This document shows, piece by piece, positions 42,630 to 50,684 of a stretch of 64,000 nt of DNA. The translations under genes and the position numbers were made by a program. Each line of letters starts with the position of its first letter. The first letter of the stretch is position 1. This DNA is from Harmothoe impar. Taxonomy: Eukaryota; Annelida; Polychaeta; Phyllodocida; Polynoidae. The stretch lies in the NCBI GenBank assembly GCA_947462335.1, contig OX381713.1:17724381-17788380 (forward strand), read 5' to 3'. The notes under the pieces were generated by a model. It was not told where the DNA came from, did not search any database, and saw only the letters and a program-made list of their open reading frames with translations.

Positions 42630-43811
42630 TCAGCCTTCGGGTACCTCCTTCTTCTGGATGGCATCTTTCAGCTGATCCATGCTCCCATCCCAGTCCGAGA
42701 ATTTCATCCCGAGGCAAATTTTAAATTTGGCCTTCATCTCCCGGATTTCTTCCTGGAGCTCCTTACACTCCTCTCGGACTGTAGCTTCCAGCACAGCGGC
42801 TTTGTCGCGCTGTGCTTCCAAGAACCTGGTCTTGGTAACCACCTCATCGGCAGTGTCCTTCTGAAGGCTCTCCTTTTCCTTCCGGTGACACTTCCTCACC
42901 CCTTCTATGAAGTGTTGTACCACCCTCTTGTGGTAATCCTCAGCCATCACCCGCTGTTCCTTCTGGAAGTCATCCAGAATCTCCTGTCCTATCTGATTGG
43001 ACAGCGGAGCATCCTTAGGAAAGTAGGATGCTATCGGCGTTACATTAAGAGTGGCCGCAGGCTTCTCCTTCTTGGGTTTGACCTCCTGTGTTTTAACAGG
43101 AGGATCCATGGTTGGTTTCCCAACCTCCGTCGGCTTCCCTGGTGGTGGAGCCGGCTTATGGGGTGGTATCGCCGGAGCTGGTACTGGACCTTTCGGTGGC
43201 GGAGGAGGAGGTCTCATAGCCTCCCCATCCGGCCCAGTGATCCGGTGAGCAGGCTTGAATGCCTTGTGTGATGGCGGCTGTTGTTGGTGCCGCGAAGCAT
43301 CCCTACTGGCATGCTTTAACACCTGCTGGTGTATTCCTGTAGGAGCGGATGGTTCCGTCCGTCCCGAAGCAGATGAAGGTCTGCTTGTCGGGCCTCCTCG
43401 GTAACCGGCGTCGGGTAGGACACCTCCCTGGGCAGACGAGGTGGACGCCACATGTCGCACCAAGTCGTACCAGGTCCGGGAGGGTTCCTCCCCAGGACTC
43501 CTGCGTCCCCGTCGGGCCAGTTCCCTATCAACCTCCCTCTGGCGAGAGAGTTCATTCTCGCGCCTTCGGGTGTCTTGGGGGGTCTGGCCGAGCGTCTGGG
43601 ACTCCTGTCCAGGCGCCAAGTCCATCTCCGGATAGTCAGTATGTCTATCCGCAGATGCCTCATAGCTACGACCACTATGAGAGGACTCCGTGTAATAACG
43701 GGAGTCAATCTCCTCAAGGCTGAGGGTCCCTCCTCTTCTTACGTGAGTAGCCGGGCTGGTGGACCGAGACCGTCCCCGATCACCTTTCGGCTGCTCCCCC
43801 CGACCCCGGTA
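42630..43811 (-). CDS. Accessory ORF 3 of the gypsy element: Pro-rich/coiled-coil protein, in frame after a TAA
   Basis: This continues in the same frame directly after the TAA of accessory ORF 2. The first ATG is at 43625 (331 aa from there), but the stretch between is open and rich in Arg/Ser/Tyr. A Pro-rich middle follows (about 140-180 of the ATG form), then a C-terminal coiled coil (about 225-315). No known domain. It may be the C-terminal half of one roughly 760-codon protein, made by stop readthrough. Confidence 0.6.
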   Translation of the reverse strand, partial: YRGRGEQPKGDRGRSRSTSPATHVRRGGTLSLEEIDSRYYTESSHSGRSYEASADRHTDYPEMDLAPGQESQTLGQTPQDTRRRENELSRQREVDRELARRGRRSPGEEPSRTWYDLVRHVASTSSAQGGVLPDAGYRGGPTSRPSSASGRTEPSAPTGIHQQVLKHASRDASRHQQQPPSHKAFKPAHRITGPDGEAMRPPPPPPKGPVPAPAIPPHKPAPPPGKPTEVGKPTMDPPVKTQEVKPKKEKPAATLNVTPIASYFPKDAPLSNQIGQEILDDFQKEQRVMAEDYHKRVVQHFIEGVRKCHRKEKESLQKDTADEVVTKTRFLEAQRDKAAVLEATVREECKELQEEIREMKAKFKICLGMKFSDWDGSMDQLKDAIQKKEVPEG

Positions 43812-44906
43812 TTAGTCCCTCGGGTCGGGTTCTCTCCCACCTCTCCCCCGGCCTCGATTGGCAGACCGACGGAACATCTCGGGTGGGTATTGGTCCGGAT
43901 CCAAATCAAACTTCCGTGAACCCGGGACCTTCGCAAACCTAGCTACTGTGAGCTTTGATTTGCTTTCTGCTACCTCGCAGAAATACGCCTTAGAAGAATT
44001 AAGGCTCTTCGGATCCTTCTTCAGGACATCTCTGAACGCGTCTATTACGCGTTCATGCAGGGCCATTACCTTGGCTCTGGCCTCACCACCTCCAATATTA
44101 TGGAGCATGGTCATGTGCTTTATCAATCGTCCACGCCTAGGATGCAGGTGACCCGAACAGGTAGTAGTACCTGCCCCCTCCGGATCGCACTGGTACACCA
44201 TATAGTGATGGGTGTGGTTTTCCACTAAGTGGCGCAGGTACCTCGCCTTAGTGGCGAAGGACACCTGTAATTCCAGAGATGACTGGCATTTCTGGAATGG
44301 ACACTGAAGGTGGTCCCTGTCCCAATGTCGGACAGCCCAGCGGATCTTTGCCTTCTGATCCCTGGTATAATAGGTCTCTGGGAAGAAATCTATTTTCTTA
44401 AGCCAGTCCTCGTAGAACTCGCTCACGAGAGGATCCCTTTGGGTCGCTCTGCACCAATCCTCATCGTCGGATTTCCCATTTAAATTGATTACGGGCGGGA
44501 TGGAGAAACGCCCCGATCCTTTTGCGCATTCCCCCCAGTAGGAGGGAATGAATCCCTGAAATCCACCTCTGGCGTTATTCCAGATGTGTTTTTCCAGGGC
44601 AGTACCCGACTCGCTCCCCGAGCTGGCGTCGGACTGATGTCCAGCAGCCACCTTCGGGTCGGGTGTCGGGTCGGTTTGGGTGACTGTGGTCACTGGGTCC
44701 TTCGTCTCGGAAGGAGATTTTGGAGCCGCAATGTCCATATCGTCCTCCCCTGTAGCAGACTTCCCTTGGGAAGTACTGCTCGTATCAGATTTATCCGATA
44801 CTGACCCATCGGTCACAATCCGCTGGGCGTCTGGTACTCTCTTTAACCGGGCTGCCTCATTCCTCAAGGCTTGGCGACCCCGAGGCTGGACAAAAAGGGG
44901 ATTCAC
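43812..44906 (-). CDS. Accessory ORF 2 of the gypsy element: zinc-finger protein
   Basis: 364 codons that lack an early ATG, so expression by frameshift or splicing from the overlapping ORF upstream is likely. The N-terminal part is Ser/Thr/Asp-rich. The middle contains two C2H2-like fingers: CPFQKCQ...H..H near residues 198-226, and C-x9-C...H...H (about 232-262). The C-terminus turns Arg/Gly-rich (RRSANRGRGRGGRE), like RGG RNA-binding tails. The frame closes at TAA 43812-43814 but remains open in the same frame afterwards. Role unknown; nucleic-acid binding is inferred from the fingers and RGG tail. Confidence 0.65.
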   Translation of the reverse strand: MNPLFVQPRGRQALRNEAARLKRVPDAQRIVTDGSVSDKSDTSSTSQGKSATGEDDMDIAAPKSPSETKDPVTTVTQTDPTPDPKVAAGHQSDASSGSESGTALEKHIWNNARGGFQGFIPSYWGECAKGSGRFSIPPVINLNGKSDDEDWCRATQRDPLVSEFYEDWLKKIDFFPETYYTRDQKAKIRWAVRHWDRDHLQCPFQKCQSSLELQVSFATKARYLRHLVENHTHHYMVYQCDPEGAGTTTCSGHLHPRRGRLIKHMTMLHNIGGGEARAKVMALHERVIDAFRDVLKKDPKSLNSSKAYFCEVAESKSKLTVARFAKVPGSRKFDLDPDQYPPEMFRRSANRGRGRGGREPDPRD

Positions 44907-45888
44907 CTTTTGTAACTACCACAGTCCGGATATCCTGACCATGGGGACTGCTAGTGCGCGTTGCAGGGTCACCCCTTCGGATGTCCCTGCTGGCTTTAGC
45001 TGCAGCCTTCTCCTCTGCCTGAGTCAAACTCTTAGTCCGAGTCTTGACCATTTCCTCCACCGTCTCGATGATGGCCTCGTGACGGCTGAGGTCCTTCTCC
45101 GCCATGATTGTTTTCATGCGGTTATAGTCTATCTGATAGACCTCGTAGGATAAGTTGGACCGTATTAAGTCCCTATATCCTTCAACCGATCTCGGTTCCA
45201 ACATCCCTACCGGGTTGTATCTGCGGTAGCAACCTACCGCGAGGGTAGTGGCGCCGAATGCCCCACACGAAGTGTCATCCGAGATGGGTGTCATCCGAGG
45301 CACACACATCCCGACGTCAGCCATCTCGGCGTCAAACAAGCCCTTCCGAAGTGCTTTACACACTCGGAGGCCTTGCTGTAGATTTTCCCAGGTGGCAAAC
45401 CACTCTGGGGGCATGATGCGGAGAGCTCTCGCATCAATAAATTCTTGCAACATATCCACTATGTCGTTAGGGATAGGTCTGGCTAGGCCTATCTCCGTGG
45501 CGCACATCACGTCTGGATGGAGATTCATCTCCCTTCCATCGTAACAACTTTTATCAGTTGTCTTCACCAGGCTAGCTGGCTTCTCATCCTTCGGGTGGTT
45601 ATCCGGGTTGATGTTCGGATTACCACACCTATCCCACGTATCCTTCAGATGTTGGGCCTCCTCCTGCTCTATTTTCAGAGCAAGAAGACGATCTTTTTCA
45701 TGAAGATTCCTTCGTTCAGCCTCAGTGAGGGCTGATTCAGACGTGGATACATCCATGTCTTCCTCTCCGAGGAGCTGCTCCTCGGAGAGAGTAACAGGGC
45801 TGGCGGCACCAACCCTGTCTTCGTGGGGCAAATCGGCCATGTTGTGTGGCCGTTCCCCTCCGCCCAACTCGAGCTGCCGTGAGGCCAT
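44857..45888 (-). CDS. Accessory ORF 1 of the gypsy element (unknown)
   Basis: The 343-aa product starts at an ATG with A at -3. It has an acidic N-terminus (EEQLLGEEDMDVSTSE), a charged coiled-coil-like stretch (about 55-85), and a central region with several conserved-looking Cys and Trp residues (about 120-240). A Lys/Glu/Ala-rich helix follows (about 255-300). I recognise no family. It occupies the env position but shows no signal peptide, transmembrane segment or furin-like site, so it is not an ordinary envelope. Its last 50 nt overlap the next ORF in another frame. Confidence 0.7.
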   Translation of the reverse strand: MASRQLELGGGERPHNMADLPHEDRVGAASPVTLSEEQLLGEEDMDVSTSESALTEAERRNLHEKDRLLALKIEQEEAQHLKDTWDRCGNPNINPDNHPKDEKPASLVKTTDKSCYDGREMNLHPDVMCATEIGLARPIPNDIVDMLQEFIDARALRIMPPEWFATWENLQQGLRVCKALRKGLFDAEMADVGMCVPRMTPISDDTSCGAFGATTLAVGCYRRYNPVGMLEPRSVEGYRDLIRSNLSYEVYQIDYNRMKTIMAEKDLSRHEAIIETVEEMVKTRTKSLTQAEEKAAAKASRDIRRGDPATRTSSPHGQDIRTVVVTKGESPFCPASGSPSLEE

Positions 45889-46509
45889 GCTGGGTTGGGC
45901 GCTCTTATTTATACTAAATAAGAGTCCTAACTATTACTACAGGTCTTTGTGGAGGACCTGTTCTCCTTTTGAAACGTATTCACCTACTTTTGACGCTTGA
46001 ATTCGGTTCTTATTAGATCCTCCTCGTTGGCCAGCACCCGGTGCCGGCGAAGATTCGAAATCTAATGAACCAAAACGACCTCTTTGCGCAGAGGTCACGC
46101 GCATCCACGCGCGTCTCGGGCCCTCCGCGAGACTGCCCTAACTAGGTCACTCATTGACCCAGTTCTTTTCCCGCGCCCGCAGGGCGCCGGTGCTTTTTAT
46201 TATAAACAGGTGCTTCGGGTAGTAGCCGAACCATTCGCAACCAACAGCTCTGCTGGAGTATTAGTGAGGTTTTTATGGGAAGCATGCCCGCAAACCCACC
46301 GGATTATCCGCTCACCACCCACTGGTACCCTGCTGGGGGGTTTACACGCTCCATACCCGGTCACTCGTGTATATTCCAACATTTAACAGATGACAACACA
46401 AAACAATTTCTTGGAAAAAGAGGAAATAAATTTATAATTTTTCCCGCCAGGAATTTCTTCCCTCCCTCTCCTAACATAGTACAGGACAACACACTCGTTG
46501 TGTACTAGC
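45889..46509 (-). promoter_or_regulatory. Spacer between pol and accessory ORFs with internal TATA box
   Basis: No gene. On the minus strand TATAAATA (45907-45914) lies within a 23-bp hairpin (CTCTTATTTA / TAAATAAGAG arms) 19 bp before the next ATG (45888). An internal promoter or a splice acceptor could serve the accessory genes. Confidence 0.45.
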
Positions 46510-49500
46510 TTAGGTTACCGCAGCCCTTTCTATCAGGCGGGGACTGCGTCGGGTACCTCCCATGGGTATTTTCTTTGACCTAGCTCCCGAAGGCGCCTTT
46601 TCAGAGGCAGGGTTAGCCGTCCCCTTTCTCTTCCGCCTAGGTTTGCTTACAGCTAGCGAGACTTTTTCCTTCTTCTGCACCTTCGGATCACTGCCCCCCA
46701 ACTTCCTAGGCCTTCCTCGGCCACGTTTCGGGGTTATTTGATCCATTTTCCTGCTCTTTACTTCTTGGAGTAATTCATCTACTCCTAACCCATACGTTTC
46801 TGTGGTCAGATCCCTCCCCTTCCAGGGACGGAGCCGAGCCACGTTGGATTTATAGATCCGCCCAATTAAGGATCTAATCATGACAGTACAGTCACTTACT
46901 ACTCTAGTCACTACAAATGGACCATCCCAGTTGCTTGCCAATTTTAAATTGGATAGAGGTTCGTGTAGTCTTACTACTTGATCCCCTACCTTGAACCGAC
47001 GGACTTTTAGTCCATGGTCATAACCAGTCTTCTGCCATTTCGCATTCTTTTGTAACTCCGTTCTAACAAGTTCGTATGCGAATTTGAACTGGTCTCTTAG
47101 TGATTCCACAAACATCACGTGACAGGGTGCGTCGGGATTCAACCCGACCACTCCAAAAACAAGATCGGCTGGCATGATCATGTCTTCCCCAAACACTAAT
47201 AAGTTTGGGGTGCAATTGGTGCTTTTATGAACAGTGCTGTTGTATGCATGGCATACATATTCACATTGTTCATCCCAATCAGTCATACTTTCATTCACCA
47301 AGGGTTTCAGAACCTGAATCAGCGTTCTGTTGAACCTTTCCACCATCCCATCACTCTGGGGTCGGTAAGGATTGGTTCGGGTCTTACAGATGGCTAACCC
47401 ATGGCACATTTCCTGCCATAGATCCGACTCAAATTCCCGGCCTTGGTCACTATGCATCATCAGAGGCACTCCTAGGTGTAATACCCAACCTTTCACAAAG
47501 GCCTTCGCACAGGTCGCTGCTTTGTGATCGGGTAAGGGGAACACCCGCGTATACTTAGTATAGTAGTCAGTGACTACCATCATACACGTGTTACCATCAG
47601 GGGTTGTTTTAAAACCACTGATGATGTCGATTGCTATTCTCGCAAACCTAACTCCGAACAGTTCCTGGGACAAGGGCATTTTACCCATCCCAGGGCCGGG
47701 TTTATTTTTACAGCAATCGGGACACGTGGCGATCCAACGTAATAAGTCAGTGCTCATTCCTGGCCAGTAGTATCTTCGGGACAGTCGTTCTAATGAACGT
47801 TTCTTCCCAAAGTGACCACTGGTCATATGACCGTGACAATAATACATCAAATCCCTCCTCATACCGGAGGGGATCACTACCTGTCTGATCCTTCTTCTCG
47901 AAGGATTGATCTTCCATCTATACAGAACACCTTCGGATACTTCAAGCTCTGTCCATTGGGCTAACAATCTCCTCATCTCTCTATTTTCTAGCGAGATTTC
48001 AGGTCGAACAGGTTTGATCCCTTTAGGAATCAACCCGAGCAACCTCCCCACGTTCGGGTCCTTCTCCTGGAACCTTCTGATAGTCTCCATAGACCATTGA
48101 AGGATACCAGTTCCCCTGGATTCCAGTGGCAACCGGACTCCAGCTAGGACCGCCCCGTGGGCTCCACAATCATCACATTTCTCATTTCCACAACTCCTGA
48201 TGGGTCGGCGGGACAGTGCATCAGCATTTACATGCTTCACACCGGGTCGGTGTTGGATCTGCTTCTGTTCCAACCCGAACTCTGATAAGTGTGCTAACCA
48301 CCGACCTATCATGCCTTCAGCATCCTTAAAATTAAGTAACCACCTCAAGGAGGAATGGTCAGTCCTCAGCGTGAAATCTGAGCCCCACAAAAAATGTTTA
48401 TATTTCTTTGTGTAAACAATCACTGCCAAGAGTTCCCTCTTGGTGGTACAGTAATTCCTCTGTGACTTGTTCATGGTGTTGCTAGCAAAAGCAATGGGAA
48501 CTTCCTTTCCGTCTTGGACCTGACTCAAAGCAGCTCCAATGCTCTCATTGCTGGCATCAGTATCCAGGATGAAATGACCGGCGGCTGTCGGATATTTCAA
48601 CACTGGTGTTTCAACAAAGAGTCTTTTGATGGATTCAAAAGACTCGTCTTGCTCTTTTCCCCATGGAAAAACTTCCTTACGCCTACCAGGTGTCCAATGA
48701 GACAGTGACTGGATAGGATAGCTCACCTGGGCATAGCCTGGTAAGAAATCTCGATAATACGAGCAGAACCCGAGGAATGAACGGACATCCTTGGGACACC
48801 TGGGTTTTTCCCACTCCGTCACACTTCGGATCTTCTCCGGGTCTGCTTTCACCCCCTGTGTGGAAATGATTCTTCCAAGATAATTAATATCTTTCTTAAA
48901 CAACTGACATTTCTTAGGTTTTAATTTCAACCCATTACTCATTATCCTCTGGAGGACTTCTTCCAGGTTGTCTAGACAACCTTGGAATGTTTTTCCGAAG
49001 ATAATGACGTCATCTAGATAAACTAGACATTTCTTCCATAGTAGATCGCTCAGTAATGTCTCCATCATGGCCTCGAAGGTGGCTGGCGCATTGCACAACC
49101 CGAAGGGCATGACGTTGTACTGGAACAATCCTACATGGCTAGAGAAGGCCGTCTTCTCCATGTCGGCAGGCTTCATTCCGACCTGCCAGTACCCAGACTG
49201 TAAGTCTATGGTACAGTACCATTCATTCCCTCCTAGTGAGTCAATGGTTTCATCAATCCTCGGTAGAGGATATGAGTTCTTCTTTGTCATCCCATTCAGT
49301 TTCCTGTAGTCAATACAGAACCGTATGGTCCCATCTTTTTTTGTGACCATACAGACTGGACTGCTCCAGGGGCTGGAACTGGGTACAATAACATGATCCT
49401 TAATCATCTTATTGATCTCAGTTTCTGCTACCTCCTTCTTCTTCAGAGGTAGCCGACGGTAAGGAATTTTAAAGGGGGAACTTCCCCCCACGTCAATTCC

Positions 49501-50595
49501 GTGTAGGACTTTATCAGTTCGTCCTAAGGGTTCTCCGGGGAACGCGAAGGCCCTTCGGCAACGTTTTAACATTACCCGAAGGTCCTTCTGCTCCTTCGGA
49601 TCTAGTTCCGAAGCATCTAGAATTAGCTTTTCTAATTCCTCTTCGATTACGGCCGTACCCGGCGGCTCTTCGGATGGCAACCCCAGAAGGCTGCTGGTGA
49701 CCGCCTCCGCGAGTACCACACTGCCTACTTTAGCGCCTTTCTGGAGATATACCATATGAACACCAGGATTGGAAATGGGGACAAGGGTCCATTGGGCATT
49801 TCCCACCAACGTATCAGCAGATTCCAACCCGAGGGATTGGAGATAAGCTACGTCGGGTTCCATGACCCCGGCCCTTCCTCTTAGTTCAGAGGAAGCGCTT
49901 ATTAACACATCACATGTGGTTCCCGGTGGAAGTTTCACCGTCTGTGCGACACTTGCTACACTACTGATAACTCTCAGCACACATTGTGCTTTGATATTAT
50001 AGGGACTCTGTATGGACAATTCACCTGTCTTCGGGTTCAACATCATCCCGAACAGGTCGGCAAAGTCCATCCCTATAATGCCATCATCCTCGATCTCAGC
50101 AATGGTTGGGGAGAATACAAACTCCTTCCCCACCACCGAGATACACAGGAAAGTACGTCCAAACGTCCGCAATCTGCTACCGTCGGCTGTGCACGCATTT
50201 ACCCTCATTTTAAGGTCATCATTTGTGCCCAGCAGAAGAGTGTAGAACCTCCGAGAGATGATGGAGTGGCTGGCTCCAGTATCTATCAGAAATTCCCCGA
50301 CCCTACCCTTCACAGAAGCGGCTAAATACCACCTTTTTCCTCCATTCAATGAAGGGTTACTAGTGAACTTCTGTAAGTCACTCTCAGTACCTAGATCTAA
50401 TCCACGCCCTCTTATGTATTCCAGGCAAGGGTGATCTAGGGGGAGCCTGGTTCCACAAACCATTGCACTATACTCCTCCGCATCAGCACCGGGTTTCCCC
50501 GACTCACTTCCCGAATGTATGACTGGAATGCTGATGGCCCCGGCCCCAGGGTTCCCAAGCTGCGCCTGCTTGTCCCCCATATGTCCGGGCGTCAC
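46510..50595 (-). CDS. pol: Gypsy pol polyprotein with AT-hook C-terminus
   Basis: The 1,361 codons are counted from a GTG; the frame is open back to about 50728, overlapping the gag end by about 43 nt in the -1 frame. Translation is therefore probably as a Gag-Pol fusion. Domains: aspartic protease (LIDTGASHS, D106), reverse transcriptase (about 370-580, YLDD near 527-529), RNase H (LDTDASNES near 678, to about 800), and integrase. The integrase has an HHCC finger (H921, H928-region, C958, C961) and D990, D1050 and E1086 as catalytic triad. A GPF-like module follows (about 1225), then a basic tail with a consensus AT-hook (KRGRGRPRK, about 1290-1298). There is no chromodomain. The AT-hook may steer integration to AT-rich DNA. 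The frame is intact. Confidence 0.96.
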   Translation of the reverse strand: MTPGHMGDKQAQLGNPGAGAISIPVIHSGSESGKPGADAEEYSAMVCGTRLPLDHPCLEYIRGRGLDLGTESDLQKFTSNPSLNGGKRWYLAASVKGRVGEFLIDTGASHSIISRRFYTLLLGTNDDLKMRVNACTADGSRLRTFGRTFLCISVVGKEFVFSPTIAEIEDDGIIGMDFADLFGMMLNPKTGELSIQSPYNIKAQCVLRVISSVASVAQTVKLPPGTTCDVLISASSELRGRAGVMEPDVAYLQSLGLESADTLVGNAQWTLVPISNPGVHMVYLQKGAKVGSVVLAEAVTSSLLGLPSEEPPGTAVIEEELEKLILDASELDPKEQKDLRVMLKRCRRAFAFPGEPLGRTDKVLHGIDVGGSSPFKIPYRRLPLKKKEVAETEINKMIKDHVIVPSSSPWSSPVCMVTKKDGTIRFCIDYRKLNGMTKKNSYPLPRIDETIDSLGGNEWYCTIDLQSGYWQVGMKPADMEKTAFSSHVGLFQYNVMPFGLCNAPATFEAMMETLLSDLLWKKCLVYLDDVIIFGKTFQGCLDNLEEVLQRIMSNGLKLKPKKCQLFKKDINYLGRIISTQGVKADPEKIRSVTEWEKPRCPKDVRSFLGFCSYYRDFLPGYAQVSYPIQSLSHWTPGRRKEVFPWGKEQDESFESIKRLFVETPVLKYPTAAGHFILDTDASNESIGAALSQVQDGKEVPIAFASNTMNKSQRNYCTTKRELLAVIVYTKKYKHFLWGSDFTLRTDHSSLRWLLNFKDAEGMIGRWLAHLSEFGLEQKQIQHRPGVKHVNADALSRRPIRSCGNEKCDDCGAHGAVLAGVRLPLESRGTGILQWSMETIRRFQEKDPNVGRLLGLIPKGIKPVRPEISLENREMRRLLAQWTELEVSEGVLYRWKINPSRRRIRQVVIPSGMRRDLMYYCHGHMTSGHFGKKRSLERLSRRYYWPGMSTDLLRWIATCPDCCKNKPGPGMGKMPLSQELFGVRFARIAIDIISGFKTTPDGNTCMMVVTDYYTKYTRVFPLPDHKAATCAKAFVKGWVLHLGVPLMMHSDQGREFESDLWQEMCHGLAICKTRTNPYRPQSDGMVERFNRTLIQVLKPLVNESMTDWDEQCEYVCHAYNSTVHKSTNCTPNLLVFGEDMIMPADLVFGVVGLNPDAPCHVMFVESLRDQFKFAYELVRTELQKNAKWQKTGYDHGLKVRRFKVGDQVVRLHEPLSNLKLASNWDGPFVVTRVVSDCTVMIRSLIGRIYKSNVARLRPWKGRDLTTETYGLGVDELLQEVKSRKMDQITPKRGRGRPRKLGGSDPKVQKKEKVSLAVSKPRRKRKGTANPASEKAPSGARSKKIPMGGTRRSPRLIERAAVT

Positions 50596-50684
50596 TACTG
50601 AGTGTGAACTTACTCCCGTTCCGTCAGGAGTATCATGGCATATTTCCTTCGGGATCTCTGAGTCGCCTTCCTCAGGGATCCCCT

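Noticed and set aside
42885..43919. Plus-strand ORFs opposite the gypsy accessory genes
   Set aside because: Antisense shadows of GC-rich accessory frames; no domain, and the opposite strand is the sense strand of the element.
45889..46509. Envelope gene in the gypsy element
   Set aside because: No signal peptide, transmembrane segment or cleavage motif is seen after pol, so the element is not called an endogenous retrovirus.
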